The position numbers were made by a program, and so were the translations under genes. Below the pieces are notes generated by a model. That model did not search any database and was not told the DNA's origin. It saw only the letters and a list, made by a program, of their open reading frames with translations. From contig NZ_BCSX01000050.1 in assembly GCF_001570425.1 (NCBI RefSeq), positions 1 to 64,000 on the forward strand: a stretch of 64,000 nucleotides of DNA, written 5' to 3'. How positions within the stretch are numbered: the stretch's first letter is position 1; every line of letters begins with the position of its first letter. This DNA comes from Mycolicibacterium brisbanense (lineage in GTDB: Bacteria; Actinomycetota; Actinomycetes; Mycobacteriales; Mycobacteriaceae). Below are positions 1 to 8,729 of the stretch, piece after piece.

Positions 1-40
1 GGATGAGCACGGGGATCCAGAACCGTCTCAAGAGCTTCAT
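1..40 (-). CDS. MmpS-family membrane protein, N-terminal fragment (runs off window)
   Basis: Only the first 13 codons are in the window. Read leftwards from an ATG at 40, they give MKLLRRFWIPVLI, a short basic stretch followed by the start of a hydrophobic segment. This resembles the N-termini of MmpS proteins, the small single-pass partners of MmpL transporters. A GAAAGG motif lies about 12 nt upstream of the ATG. The gene diverges from the TetR gene at 201, a common arrangement for mmpS-mmpL operons with a local repressor. The assignment rests on very few residues, so another small membrane protein is possible. Confidence 0.5.
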   Translation of the reverse strand, partial: MKLLRRFWIPVLI

Positions 41-83
41 GTTTCGCTGGTCAGCCTTTCGGGTGCGCGACGAGACAGCTGTC

Positions 84-99
84 CTTGCCGTACGACAAG
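84..99. promoter_or_regulatory. Near-perfect 16-bp palindrome, candidate TetR operator
   Basis: CTTGCCGTACGACAAG reads the same on both strands except for one position per arm. It lies between the divergent mmpS-like and tetR starts, 44 bp from the former and 101 bp from the latter, where a dimeric repressor could control both. That the adjacent TetR binds here is an inference. Confidence 0.45.
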
Positions 100-200
100 T
101 GAAACCTATACAGTCGGCTAACTTCAATCAAGTCGATTGGGTAATCGAAGGTGTGACCTGAGACCCCCTTGGGTACGCTCCTGGCGACGGAGGGACGAGT

Positions 201-881
201 GTGGCGAAGGCAGTAGCGCCGCGCGGGTTCGCGCGTGAACGAGTGCTGGAAGCGGCACTCGCTCTATTCGCCGAGCACGGGGTCAACGGCACGTCCCTGC
301 AGATGATCGCCGACCGGCTCGGGGTCAGCAAGGCCGCCGTGTACTACCAGTTCCATTCGAAGGACGAGATCGTCCTGGCGGTCGTGCAACCGGTGTTCGA
401 CGATATGGCCCGGTTGGTCAGGTTCGCCGAGACCATGTCCACACGTGAGGCCCAACGCGAAGTCGCGATCAACGGCATGGTCGAACTCGCGGTGCGCCAC
501 CGCCGGGTGACGGCGGTGTTCCACGGCGACCCGGCCATCGACACCATCGTGAACAGCCGGGCGGACCTCGCCGAGATCATCGAGCAGCTCACCGCGATGC
601 TGCTGGGCGACGAGCCCGACGTGGCCACCCGGATCATCATCTCTGTGCTGGCATCCGGGATCTACGGCAGTGCAACCGATCCCAAGCTGAGCGACGTCGG
701 TGACGACGATCTGCAGCAGGTGCTCCTGGACTGCACCCAGCGGCTGTTGCGCACGCGAGGAGCAGGTGAGGATCTGCGCACGCGAGGAGCAAGTGAGGAT
801 CTGCGGGCGCAAGGAGCAAGTGAGAGCTCAGCCGCGCAGCGCGGAGGCGAAGATAGCCGGCAACTTGCCCCATCCCGGTGA
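201..881 (+). CDS. TetR/AcrR family transcriptional regulator
   Basis: This 226-residue protein has a classic TetR N-terminus. The recognition helix region lies around residues 31-55 (MIADRLGVSKAAVYYQF), followed by an all-helical ligand domain to about residue 182. It starts at GTG 201 behind GGAGGGA. The last 43 residues are unusual: they are a polar tail built from an in-frame 27-bp tandem repeat (RTRGAGEDL-type units), and the end overlaps the convergent aldehyde dehydrogenase gene by 54 bp. The gene is divergent from an mmpS-like gene and probably represses that transporter operon. The ligand is unknown. Confidence 0.88.
   Translation: MAKAVAPRGFARERVLEAALALFAEHGVNGTSLQMIADRLGVSKAAVYYQFHSKDEIVLAVVQPVFDDMARLVRFAETMSTREAQREVAINGMVELAVRHRRVTAVFHGDPAIDTIVNSRADLAEIIEQLTAMLLGDEPDVATRIIISVLASGIYGSATDPKLSDVGDDDLQQVLLDCTQRLLRTRGAGEDLRTRGASEDLRAQGASESSAAQRGGEDSRQLAPSR
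748..824 (+). repeat. 27-bp tandem repeat in the 3' end of tetR
   Basis: There are two full copies (748-774 and 775-801) and a 23-bp partial third copy (802-824), with a few substitutions. Because 27 is a multiple of three, the repeat extends the TetR reading frame with 9-residue units. Each unit contains AGCAAGTGA or AGCAGGTGA, which carries a TGA stop in another frame. Confidence 0.8.
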
Positions 882-2516
882 GCCGGCGAAGTCGACCAGA
901 AGCCGGCCCGTGGTGGCCGCGGTGCGGTTGTTGACGAACCACGGCGGCTTCGGCGACAGTGACCACTCCCGGTGCAGCACCGAGCGTGGCGCCGGCCGGA
1001 AGGGACCCCGCACGACCGTCCGCTCGGGCCGGTCGATCAGGAAAGCGTAGTGCACGACGCCGACTCCGCTCTGGATGTCGTTGCGCAAGTGGCCGGGGTA
1101 CGCGCCCCACGTCGCGGTGGGAGTCAGGTAACCGACGCCCGTCCAGGCGTTGACGGCGATGGTGCCGTAGCGCAGTCGGGCGATCAGCTCCTCGAACTGC
1201 TCGCCGAGCCCGGCGATGGTGTCGGGGTGCGCGATGATGTTCACCCCGAGCGTGCCGACGAACTCGTCGTTGGCGACCCGGACCGCTTCCTCGGCGAATT
1301 GCTCACCGGCAGAATCGAGTTCGATCACGCCGAGGACCGGGCTGAAGTACTCGGTACGCAGCAGTGCCTGCCGATCCTGCGGATCGACCACGAGCACGCG
1401 GGCTCCGTTGACACCGAGGTGCTGGGCGTCCGGATAAGACGCGTCGGCGCCGGCCACCCGGGCATCCGAGCCCGGGTAGTACGCCGGCCGCTGCGGTGCG
1501 TCGTTGATGGCCTTGCGCAGCGCCGCGATGAATTCGTTGCGTTGCGGCCAGTGCTTGGACAGCACCACTACCTGGGCGGCGATGCAGTTGTATCCGTTGT
1601 TGTGTAGCCGCTGCGTCGCGACATGGTGGGCCTGGAACTGGATGTCTGCCTTGCTCCACTGACCCGGCAGGATGATCGTCGGCGATACTCCGCCCAGCTC
1701 GGCCGTCATCTCCTTGTCCAGGACCGGCTCGTCGGCGGCCTTACGGGCCGCGCCCTCGGTGCCGGTGCCGAACACGATCGCGTCGTAGGTCAACGCGCTG
1801 CCGGTCATGTGCACGTGGTCAACGAGCTTGTGCCGCACCAGATATGTGCCCTCCTCGGCGCCACCGGTGAGGATCCGCACCGCGCCGACGGCGATGAACG
1901 GGGCGAGCACCTTGGACAGCACCGGAAGCAGCGGATCGGTGATGGGGTTGAGCTTGAGTGCCACCACGCGGTTGTTGGCGAACAGTTCGTAGATGGTGTC
2001 CAGCGGCGCGATCGAGAAGATGTTGCCCGCCCCGAGTACCGCGCCCACGCCGTGGGTATGGCTCGGGTCCCGCTGGGCCAGTCCCGCGGCCCGCACCGCC
2101 TCGGCCTGCCCGATGCCGGGCTGCAGCCACACGTCGGCGCTGAAACCGGACAGCAGCAACTGGTCGAAGGTGGTGAGCGGCAACGCTTTCACGGTGATCC
2201 GCCCACCCGGGGCGGTGCCGAACTCGGCGTCGTCGAGCGGGCTGCGTCCGGCTTCGAGCTTGGCCAGGCTGTCCGAGAGAGCCGCCAGGCCGAAGGTCAG
2301 GGCGTACGGGCCGGACATCCACTCCTCGCCCACCAGCGGCGAGGACGCGTCGAGTCCCTTGATGCCGGCGGCGGCATGCACCCATTCGGCGGTGTGTTCG
2401 ACGGTGAGTGTGCGCATCTCGTCGAGCAGGCGCCTGCGGGCGGCCAACGGCAATGCTGCCCAATTCTTTTCGCCCTCAACGAGTTCTTCGAGGGCGCGGT
2501 CGATCTGTGCGGTCAT
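828..2516 (-). CDS. Aldehyde dehydrogenase superfamily protein
   Basis: The 562-residue protein should oxidise an aldehyde with NAD(P)+. Visible hallmarks are a GAGN cofactor-loop motif near residue 163, HMTGS near 236-240, the general-base glutamate in TAELGG (about 273) and the catalytic cysteine in NNGYNC (about 311). It is longer than typical 480-500-residue ALDHs and the motifs are divergent, so it belongs to an atypical branch whose substrate cannot be named. It lies 3 bp downstream of the MpaB-type gene on the same strand and is probably co-transcribed with it under the palindromes at 3586-3628. Its 3' end overlaps tetR. Confidence 0.82.
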   Translation of the reverse strand: MTAQIDRALEELVEGEKNWAALPLAARRRLLDEMRTLTVEHTAEWVHAAAGIKGLDASSPLVGEEWMSGPYALTFGLAALSDSLAKLEAGRSPLDDAEFGTAPGGRITVKALPLTTFDQLLLSGFSADVWLQPGIGQAEAVRAAGLAQRDPSHTHGVGAVLGAGNIFSIAPLDTIYELFANNRVVALKLNPITDPLLPVLSKVLAPFIAVGAVRILTGGAEEGTYLVRHKLVDHVHMTGSALTYDAIVFGTGTEGAARKAADEPVLDKEMTAELGGVSPTIILPGQWSKADIQFQAHHVATQRLHNNGYNCIAAQVVVLSKHWPQRNEFIAALRKAINDAPQRPAYYPGSDARVAGADASYPDAQHLGVNGARVLVVDPQDRQALLRTEYFSPVLGVIELDSAGEQFAEEAVRVANDEFVGTLGVNIIAHPDTIAGLGEQFEELIARLRYGTIAVNAWTGVGYLTPTATWGAYPGHLRNDIQSGVGVVHYAFLIDRPERTVVRGPFRPAPRSVLHREWSLSPKPPWFVNNRTAATTGRLLVDFAGSPGWGKLPAIFASALRG

Positions 2517-2519
2517 AGG

Positions 2520-3560
2520 TCAGCTCGCGGTCTTGTCGAATTCCAGCAGTGCATCGTGATGGTTGTGCGCATAGGGCGTGGGCCCCTCGCCGGTTGCCCG
2601 CTTGGCCACGATTTGACTGTACTGCTCGAACGGCGTCGGCTTGGCCCACTTGGCGCGGGCTTCTGCCGGGGTGTAGGTGACTGTGTTCTTGGCCGGGATG
2701 CCCAGCAGCACGGGACCGACGATCGGCGTGGTGTGCGGCGTCGTCAGGTCCAGTGCCTTGATCTCCAGCCGCGGATTGCTCGCGATCAGCTTGAGGAACG
2801 GACGCACCACCACGCGGGCAGCGACGTCGGCGAACCGATTCTGCGGGATACCGCCGAGCAGCCGCATCCATTGCGGCATGGTGGCGATGATGGCGGCGCG
2901 CATCGGGACGTTGAACGCCTTGCGCAGCAGGTGCGGCATCTTCTCCGGCAGGATGTGGTACCCGAGATCGCACAGGTAATCCATCATTCGCTGGGCCACC
3001 TCGGAGCCGACCAGGTCGGGACGGAAGCTCTCGAAGTATTCGCGGATGCCCTCGCGGGTGCGCGGCACGTCGTCGGGATTGATGGTCTGGAATTCGGCGG
3101 CCCGTGCGCACTCTTCCCAGTACTGCAGCTCCTCGGCCTCGGTGAGCTTGCCCGGGCCGAACATCTCGTAGGTGTAGAGGATCGAGTGCCAGGCCGTCAG
3201 GTGGATCCACAGCTGCGAGTGCGGATCGTTGGCGTCGAAGGGGCGCTTGGTGATGGGCTCGGTGCCGATGGCCTTCGAGTGGATCTTGACGAGGATCTCC
3301 GACGCGTCGAGCACCGACTTGGCGTCGCCGAAGGCCACCAGCGCGAAGTACTGCATGGTCCGGTCGTAGCGCAGCCGGGGGCGGGCGTAGACCTGCCCGG
3401 TGGCGTCGACGGCGGCCGCCAGGAATGGGTCCAGGTGCTCGATGGTGACCGCGCGCGAGAAGCCCAACAGCATCGAAGTGGGGTAACTCCACACCTTCCA
3501 GGTGACCGATTCGGGGCCGAAGAAGCCGTAGTCCTCGGCGGGGGCGAGTGCCGCGCTCAT
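2520..3560 (-). CDS. Oxygenase MpaB family protein (DUF2236)
   Basis: This 346-residue protein matches the MpaB/DUF2236 family, a haem-dependent oxygenase fold typified by latex-clearing and mycophenolic-acid enzymes. The middle region shows the family pattern of R-L-R-YDRTMQYFALVAFGD, then HSKAIG, and WIHLTAWHS with likely haem-region histidines. ATG 3560 was chosen because GAAGGGA lies about 9 nt upstream; ATG 3569 (MTQ...) is an alternative. It heads a two-gene unit with the aldehyde dehydrogenase. Oxygenation followed by aldehyde oxidation is a plausible sequence, but no substrate can be assigned. It diverges from a TetR gene. Confidence 0.8.
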   Translation of the reverse strand: MSAALAPAEDYGFFGPESVTWKVWSYPTSMLLGFSRAVTIEHLDPFLAAAVDATGQVYARPRLRYDRTMQYFALVAFGDAKSVLDASEILVKIHSKAIGTEPITKRPFDANDPHSQLWIHLTAWHSILYTYEMFGPGKLTEAEELQYWEECARAAEFQTINPDDVPRTREGIREYFESFRPDLVGSEVAQRMMDYLCDLGYHILPEKMPHLLRKAFNVPMRAAIIATMPQWMRLLGGIPQNRFADVAARVVVRPFLKLIASNPRLEIKALDLTTPHTTPIVGPVLLGIPAKNTVTYTPAEARAKWAKPTPFEQYSQIVAKRATGEGPTPYAHNHHDALLEFDKTAS

Positions 3561-3585
3561 CTGCGTCATTCCCTTCGAAAGGAGG

Positions 3586-3602
3586 TGGTACAAGCTGTAC
3601 CA
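3586..3602. promoter_or_regulatory. 17-bp palindromic operator O1 (TGGTAC-N5-GTACCA)
   Basis: TGGTACAAGCTGTACCA has perfect 7-bp arms (TGGTACA/TGTACCA) around AGC. It lies just upstream of the MpaB-type gene and is paired with a second site of the same pattern whose centre is 26 bp away. Confidence 0.7.
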
Positions 3603-3611
3603 GTTACGGTA

Positions 3612-3628
3612 TGGTACGTCACGTACCA
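3612..3628. promoter_or_regulatory. 17-bp palindromic operator O2 (TGGTAC-N5-GTACCA)
   Basis: TGGTACGTCACGTACCA has perfect 8-bp arms around a single C. It ends 24 bp before the TetR start at 3652. Two identical-pattern sites between divergent tetR and target genes are typical of an autoregulated TetR switch, although binding is inferred. Confidence 0.72.
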
Positions 3629-3651
3629 GTTAATTGGCTAGGGTGTGTTCC

Positions 3652-4350
3652 GTGGAGTCAGTCAGCGGCCGGACAAGCAGATGGGCCGGACAGCGCGAAC
3701 GCCGCCGGGCCGAGTTCGTCGACGCGGCGTTGGCGGCCATCGCCGAGCACGGGCCGCAGACTTCGACCGAGCAGATCGCCGCATACGTCGGCGTCACCCG
3801 CACCAAGCTCTACCGGCATTTCACCGATGCGGCCGACCTGCAGCGCGCGGTGGCGCAGCGGGCCAGTGAGATGCTCAACGCCGAGCTGGCGCCGCTGTGG
3901 ACACCCCACGGTTCGATGGCCCAGATCATCGAGGCCAGTGTGGGCGCCCACGTGCGGTTCCTCGTCGACCACCGCAATCTCTACCGCTACCTCGCCCGGT
4001 GTTCGCTCGGCGAGGACGCGCCAGACGCGATCGCCGACATCAAGCTCACCATCGGTACCCAGCTGTGCCAGTTGTTCGCTGTGTACCTCAACGCTTTCGG
4101 CGTCGACACCGACCCGCAGCCGCTGGCGTTCGCCATCGTCGGGCTCGTCGAGTCCTCCGCCGGTCGGTGGCTCGACCATCCGGGGCAGACATCGGCCGAC
4201 GGGCTGGTCGCCGATCTGGTGCGCTGGATCTGGTTGCTGGTCGACGACACACTGCGGGCCGGCGGCGTCCATCTGGACCGCGACGAGCCGCTGGCGACGC
4301 CGGACGTTATCGCAGCCGACACGCAGCGTTATCGGATGGTGGGTCAATAA
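3652..4350 (+). CDS. TetR/AcrR family transcriptional regulator
   Basis: This regulator of about 232 residues has a TetR DNA-binding domain (helix-turn-helix around TSTEQIAAYVGVTRTKLYRHF) and a helical C-terminal ligand domain. GTG 3652 is preferred because TAGGG sits 8-9 nt upstream; GTG 3643 and TTG 3634 are in-frame alternatives. It is divergent from the MpaB/ALDH pair, and the 90-bp gap holds two TGGTAC-N5-GTACCA palindromes, so it most likely represses that pair and itself. The inducer is unknown, possibly a lipid-like substrate of the oxygenase. Confidence 0.87.
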   Translation: MESVSGRTSRWAGQRERRRAEFVDAALAAIAEHGPQTSTEQIAAYVGVTRTKLYRHFTDAADLQRAVAQRASEMLNAELAPLWTPHGSMAQIIEASVGAHVRFLVDHRNLYRYLARCSLGEDAPDAIADIKLTIGTQLCQLFAVYLNAFGVDTDPQPLAFAIVGLVESSAGRWLDHPGQTSADGLVADLVRWIWLLVDDTLRAGGVHLDRDEPLATPDVIAADTQRYRMVGQ

Positions 4351-4413
4351 CGGTCCCTGTGAACGCTTCGCGCCCTATCCTGACCTCGGGGAACCCGGTT
4401 CTTGAGGGGTGGC

Positions 4414-7014
4414 ATGACGCTGACGGGACGCAACGACGAGCTCGGCACCATTCGTCGGGTGTTGCACGGCAGCAAGCATTGCGGCGTGATGATCGTCGGG
4501 CCGGCCGGCGTCGGCAAGACCGCACTGGCCCGTCAGGTGCTCAGCCAGGCCGCCACGACCGGTGACCGCACCAGCTGGTTCGTCGGCACCGAATCGGCCA
4601 GGTCGCTGCCGCTGGGCGCGTTCACCGGAGCCATCAGCCAGGACATGTGCGATCCGCTGCCCAGCGTCCGCAGGCTGATCGATTCCTTTGTCGCGCAACA
4701 ACACCAACGGCGCAGCATGATCGGGGTCGACGACGCGCACCTGCTCGACGAGCTGTCCGCGCACGTCCTGCACCAACTCGCCCAGGCCAGGGGAGTGCGG
4801 CTGGTGGTCACCGCACGGGCGGGTGGCGCCGCGCCCGACGCCGTCACCGCGTTGTGGAAGGACGGCCTGCTCGCGCGGCTCGATCTGGAACCGCTTTCGG
4901 GCGAGGCGACGCGCGCGTTCATCGAGCAGACGCTCGGCGGCCCGGTCGACAGCCGCAGTGCGCGGCGGTTCTGGAAGCTCACCGGCGGCAACGCGCTATA
5001 CCTGCAGCAGGTACTGAAAGACCAGATCGACGGCAGGCGCCTGCGGCGGGTGGCCGGGGTGTGGATGTGGGACGGCGACCTGGCGGTGTCGCAGAGCATC
5101 ACCGACATGGTGGGCAGCAACCTCGACCGGTTGCCTGCCGGCCCGGCCATGGTGGTCGACCTGCTGTCGCAGTGCGAACCGCTCGATGTCGACGTGCTGT
5201 GCGACCTGGTGGGCCGCGAGGAGCTGGAGGCCGCCGAGAACCTGCGGGTCGTCACCGTGGAACGCGACGGGTCGCGGCTGCAGGTCCGGCTGGCCCACCC
5301 GCTCTACGGTGAGCTGCGTCGCGCGAGTGCCGGTGAGATGCACCTCTCGGGGCTGCGGGGACGGCTCGTCGAGCGGCTGTCGTCGCATCCCGACGACGAT
5401 CTGAGCGCCACGGTTCGGCGCGCCCTGCTGATGCTCGGCTCGGACCTCAAGCCCGACCCGCAGCTGTACCTCGACGCCGCCCGAGCGGCGATGACACTGC
5501 TGGATCCGCACTCCGCGGACCGCTTCGCCGCCGCGGCCGACGAGTGCGGCGCCTACGAGGCCGCGCCGATGCGGGCGATGGCGCTGCTGTTGCTCGGCCA
5601 GGGTGCGCAGGCGGAAACCGTTCTGGCCCAGATCAGTTCGGATGGGCGGCCGGACGCGCACCACTGGGCGACGCTGCGGGCGGCCAACCTGACCTTCATG
5701 CTGGGCCGTCCCCGCGATGCCGCGGTCATCCTCGAAAAGCTGGCGGCCGGCCCGGAGTCGGAGGCTGACCGGGCGGCCCGGCTGGCGATCCAGGCCGGCG
5801 TCGACGCGGTACTGGGGCACTGTGAGGCGGCGCGCGAAAAGTCCCGGGCTGCAATCGCATCGGGTCTGCTGCCGGACTACCACGCCATGATCGCGGCAGT
5901 GGCACTGACGATGGCCCTCGGTGCGCTCGGCGAGGTCGGCGACCTCACTGCGGTGGCCACCGAGGCGATCGACCGGGCGATCAACTCGTTCGAGTCATCG
6001 CAGATGCGGTTCTGGTACGGCGGCGTGTACGCCCGGGCCTGCCGGCTGACCGGGCGCATCGACGAATGTGTGCGCAACGCCAAGCAACTGGCGGATTCGG
6101 CGCGTGACCTGCCCGGCCTGGCCCAGGCCAACCTGGCGTTCCTGCTCGGCCATGCCGAATTGGTACGCGGCGCGATCCCCGACGCGGTGGGGCTGCTGCA
6201 CGAAGCGCTGGCAGGCGTCGAAACCCACGGTGGCTCAACAGGTCTGCGCCCCGCCAGCTGCTTCGGCCTGGCCGAGGCGCACGGCAAGCTCGGGCAGGCC
6301 GAGGAGGCGGCCCAGGCGCTGGCGCAGGCCCGGCAGTGGGTGCCCGACGACTACGTCTACATGCAGACCAACCTCTCGCTGGCGACCGGCTGGGCGTTGG
6401 CCGCAGGCGGATCGCTGACCGAGGCCATCGGTGCCGTCCGTGCCGCCGCCGCCGAGGCCCGCGAACGCCGCCAACCGACCCATGAACTCGCCTGCCTGCA
6501 GGCCGCGACCCAATGGGGTGACACATCGGGTGCTGCCCGGGCTGCCGAACTGGCAGCCGAGTTGCGACTTCCGCTGGCGGACGCGGTCGCTCGGCACGCT
6601 GCGGCACTCGCTGCGAACGACGGTCCTGGCCTGCTCGACGCGTCGACCCGGTACCAGGCGATCGGTGACCGGGTGACCGCCGCGGACGCTGCGGCACAGG
6701 CGGCTGTTGCGTTCAGCGGATCCGGGCAGGGCAAGCGCGGGCTGTACGCCGCGGCGGTCGCACGCCAACTCGCCACCGACTGCGGCGGCATCTGTACCCC
6801 GGCCCTGCGGCACCCGGCAGGGCAGCCGCTGACCCAAAGGCAGCGTGAGATCGTCGAATTCGTGGTGGCCGGGCTGTCCAACCGCGAGATCGCCAAGCGC
6901 CTCGTGATGTCGGTGCGCAGCGTCGAAGGCCACCTGTATCGCGCGTGTCAACGCGTCGGGGCGAGCTCGCGGGAGGAACTCGCGGCGATCGTGCGGGGCG
7001 GGTTTCGGGCGTAG
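4414..7014 (+). CDS. LuxR-family regulator with N-terminal AAA ATPase (LAL type)
   Basis: This large transcriptional regulator has 866 residues. The N-terminus carries a Walker A (GPAGVGKTAL, about 29-38) and a Walker B (MIGVDDAHLL, about 105). The centre is a long alanine-rich helical repeat region of TPR type. The C-terminal about 65 residues form a LuxR/GerE helix-turn-helix (LTQRQREIVEFVVAGLSNREIAKRL). ATG 4414 follows GAGGGG by 4 nt. Such LAL/MalT-like proteins bind ATP and an inducer before activating transcription. The target is not evident. The preceding tetR ends 63 bp upstream and the next gene has its own leader. Confidence 0.9.
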   Translation: MTLTGRNDELGTIRRVLHGSKHCGVMIVGPAGVGKTALARQVLSQAATTGDRTSWFVGTESARSLPLGAFTGAISQDMCDPLPSVRRLIDSFVAQQHQRRSMIGVDDAHLLDELSAHVLHQLAQARGVRLVVTARAGGAAPDAVTALWKDGLLARLDLEPLSGEATRAFIEQTLGGPVDSRSARRFWKLTGGNALYLQQVLKDQIDGRRLRRVAGVWMWDGDLAVSQSITDMVGSNLDRLPAGPAMVVDLLSQCEPLDVDVLCDLVGREELEAAENLRVVTVERDGSRLQVRLAHPLYGELRRASAGEMHLSGLRGRLVERLSSHPDDDLSATVRRALLMLGSDLKPDPQLYLDAARAAMTLLDPHSADRFAAAADECGAYEAAPMRAMALLLLGQGAQAETVLAQISSDGRPDAHHWATLRAANLTFMLGRPRDAAVILEKLAAGPESEADRAARLAIQAGVDAVLGHCEAAREKSRAAIASGLLPDYHAMIAAVALTMALGALGEVGDLTAVATEAIDRAINSFESSQMRFWYGGVYARACRLTGRIDECVRNAKQLADSARDLPGLAQANLAFLLGHAELVRGAIPDAVGLLHEALAGVETHGGSTGLRPASCFGLAEAHGKLGQAEEAAQALAQARQWVPDDYVYMQTNLSLATGWALAAGGSLTEAIGAVRAAAAEARERRQPTHELACLQAATQWGDTSGAARAAELAAELRLPLADAVARHAAALAANDGPGLLDASTRYQAIGDRVTAADAAAQAAVAFSGSGQGKRGLYAAAVARQLATDCGGICTPALRHPAGQPLTQRQREIVEFVVAGLSNREIAKRLVMSVRSVEGHLYRACQRVGASSREELAAIVRGGFRA

Positions 7015-7092
7015 CCACGGCGGGCGATCCGCGCCGATTCTGCCCGCTCCGACCACCGCCAACGCGCGTAATCTGGGCAGTGATGGATGGGT

Positions 7093-7117
7093 GCGGCAAG
7101 GCCGAACCCCTTGCCGC
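7093..7117 (+). terminator. GC-rich hairpin between luxR and the SPW gene
   Basis: GCGGCAAGG and CCTTGCCGC form a 9-bp stem with a 7-nt loop, 79 bp after the LuxR stop and 20 bp before the next ATG. It could terminate luxR or form part of the leader of the following gene. There is no U-tract, which is usual for mycobacterial hairpins. Confidence 0.4.
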
Positions 7118-7136
7118 GTAACGGAAGGGGTAGAAA

Positions 7137-7577
7137 ATGACAACGGTCCATTCGTCAATCGATCAACACCCCGACATCCTGGCGCTGCGGGCCCGATATG
7201 ACCGCGTCGCCGAGTCGATGGCCGCGCAGGCGACGTTCGGCTTGACGTTGATGGCCGGGCTCTATGTCGCCCTGTCGCCGTGGATCATCGGCTATCAGGG
7301 GTTCACCCGGCTGTCGGCCAACGACCTTCTGGTCGGTGGCACCGTCGGATTCCTGGCGCTGTGCTTCGGGTGCGCGCTCGACCGCAGCCACGGCATGACG
7401 TGGACATTGCCGGTCCTCGGTGTGTGGCTGATCATCTCACCGTGGATCTACGTCAGCGGGCCGACCGCGGGCATGATCTGGTCGCACGTCATCAGCGGGG
7501 CGGTGGTGTTCCTGCTCGGCCTGTATGCAACGTATCTCGGTATGCGAGTGCGTAATTCAGACACCAGGCACGCCTGA
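7137..7577 (+). CDS. SPW-repeat membrane protein
   Basis: This small membrane protein of 146 residues has four hydrophobic segments. It contains two copies of the ser-pro-trp signature (LSPWIIGY near residue 46 and ISPWIYVS near 101), which defines the SPW repeat family. ATG 7137 follows GGAAGGGG. The family's function is unknown; members are found in actinobacteria and proteobacteria. It converges with the ankyrin gene, overlapping it by 21 bp. Confidence 0.85.
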   Translation: MTTVHSSIDQHPDILALRARYDRVAESMAAQATFGLTLMAGLYVALSPWIIGYQGFTRLSANDLLVGGTVGFLALCFGCALDRSHGMTWTLPVLGVWLIISPWIYVSGPTAGMIWSHVISGAVVFLLGLYATYLGMRVRNSDTRHA

Positions 7578-8729
7578 GTGGGGGTCGGTCGAGTAGCCGC
7601 GGAGTACATCGGCCGCCTCGGTCTGATAGGCGTGCTCGGCCCATTGCAGCGGCGTGGAGCCGAACCGCCCATCGGTCAGTGACGGGTCGGCGCCCGCGTC
7701 CAGGAGTCTGCGGATCAGCACCAGGTCGCCGTCCCACGCGGCCTGGTGCAGCGGCGTGGCGCCCTCGTCGTCGCGGGCGTTGGGGTCGTCGGGAAAGGTG
7801 GGCACTTTCACGTCGGCCCCGGATATGTCGATGCCGTGGCGCGCCAGCAGCTCGAGTCGCTCGGTGAAGCCGTGCTCTGCTGCCCAGTGGATCTGGCGCT
7901 GCCACATCTGTTCTCGAGTTTCCATGGCCTCACCGAGTCGGCGCTCCCACGGGCTGGGCTCGGCATCGGCCAGGCCATGGGCGAACAGCAGATCCAGGTG
8001 GGAGTTGTCGGGCCGGAACATCCGGTTGTAGAGGGTCTGCTGGTCGGCGGGATGGGCTCCGCGTTGTAAGAGCAGGGTGGCCAACGCGGTGGCGTGCGGG
8101 TGGCGGGGCTGACGCCGCGGGCCTTGCTCGCCCTCGCCGAACACCCCGGTCAACAGCGTGAACGGCGTCGACAGACCGCACCACAGGTAGCCGGTGTTGG
8201 GGTCGGCGCCTGCGTCGAGCAGCAGCGCCGCGGCCGTGGTGACACGTTCGGCGCTGTGGCCCAACGGAACTCGTGAGTAGCAGAGGTACATCAGCGGCGC
8301 CCAGCCGAACGGTCCACCGCCGGTGTTGGCGAGCGTGGGCCGCTTGGTCAGGTGATCGGCGAGCGCGTCGGGGTCGGCGGCCGCAGCGGCGGCCCACACG
8401 CTGCGCGCGACGATTGTCGGGTCGGCTGCCAGCAGGTCGGCTGCGGACTGCCAACGGGGTGGGGCGTCGGACTCGTTGTAACGCAACGATGCCCAATTGC
8501 AGAAGCGGTCGGCCGGGTCGAGGGCGTTCTCGCCGACGGCGCCCGGGTCGACGCTGAGTGCGGCCGCTTCGCGCAGGTAGTGCACGAGAGCGGGCCAGCC
8601 GGTGAAACCGTAGTTACGCGCGACCGCGAGCTGAGCCTGATGCAGTGGGGTGTGATCCGCGCGCTGCAGCCTGCGCGCTTCGTCGCGGAGCTTGTCCAGT
8701 GACGGGTTGCTGGGGAGTCGGCTGGCCAT
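7557..8729 (-). CDS. Ankyrin-repeat protein
   Basis: The 390-residue protein has ankyrin-repeat signatures at several places: LLDAGADPNTGYL in the middle and GATPLHQAAWDGDLVLIRRLLDAGADPSL near the C-terminus, plus weaker repeats between them. No signal peptide is visible, so it is probably a cytosolic protein-interaction scaffold. The partner is unknown. The 3' end overlaps the SPW gene on the opposite strand. It is transcribed alone. Confidence 0.85.
   Translation of the reverse strand: MASRLPSNPSLDKLRDEARRLQRADHTPLHQAQLAVARNYGFTGWPALVHYLREAAALSVDPGAVGENALDPADRFCNWASLRYNESDAPPRWQSAADLLAADPTIVARSVWAAAAAADPDALADHLTKRPTLANTGGGPFGWAPLMYLCYSRVPLGHSAERVTTAAALLLDAGADPNTGYLWCGLSTPFTLLTGVFGEGEQGPRRQPRHPHATALATLLLQRGAHPADQQTLYNRMFRPDNSHLDLLFAHGLADAEPSPWERRLGEAMETREQMWQRQIHWAAEHGFTERLELLARHGIDISGADVKVPTFPDDPNARDDEGATPLHQAAWDGDLVLIRRLLDAGADPSLTDGRFGSTPLQWAEHAYQTEAADVLRGYSTDPHSGVPGV

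Noticed and set aside
1623..3641. 672-codon open frame on the plus strand antisense to the ALDH and MpaB genes
   Set aside because: Both minus-strand genes have clear family motifs; the antisense frame is rich in G, R, H, Q and D with no domain, as expected for the shadow of GC-rich coding sequence.
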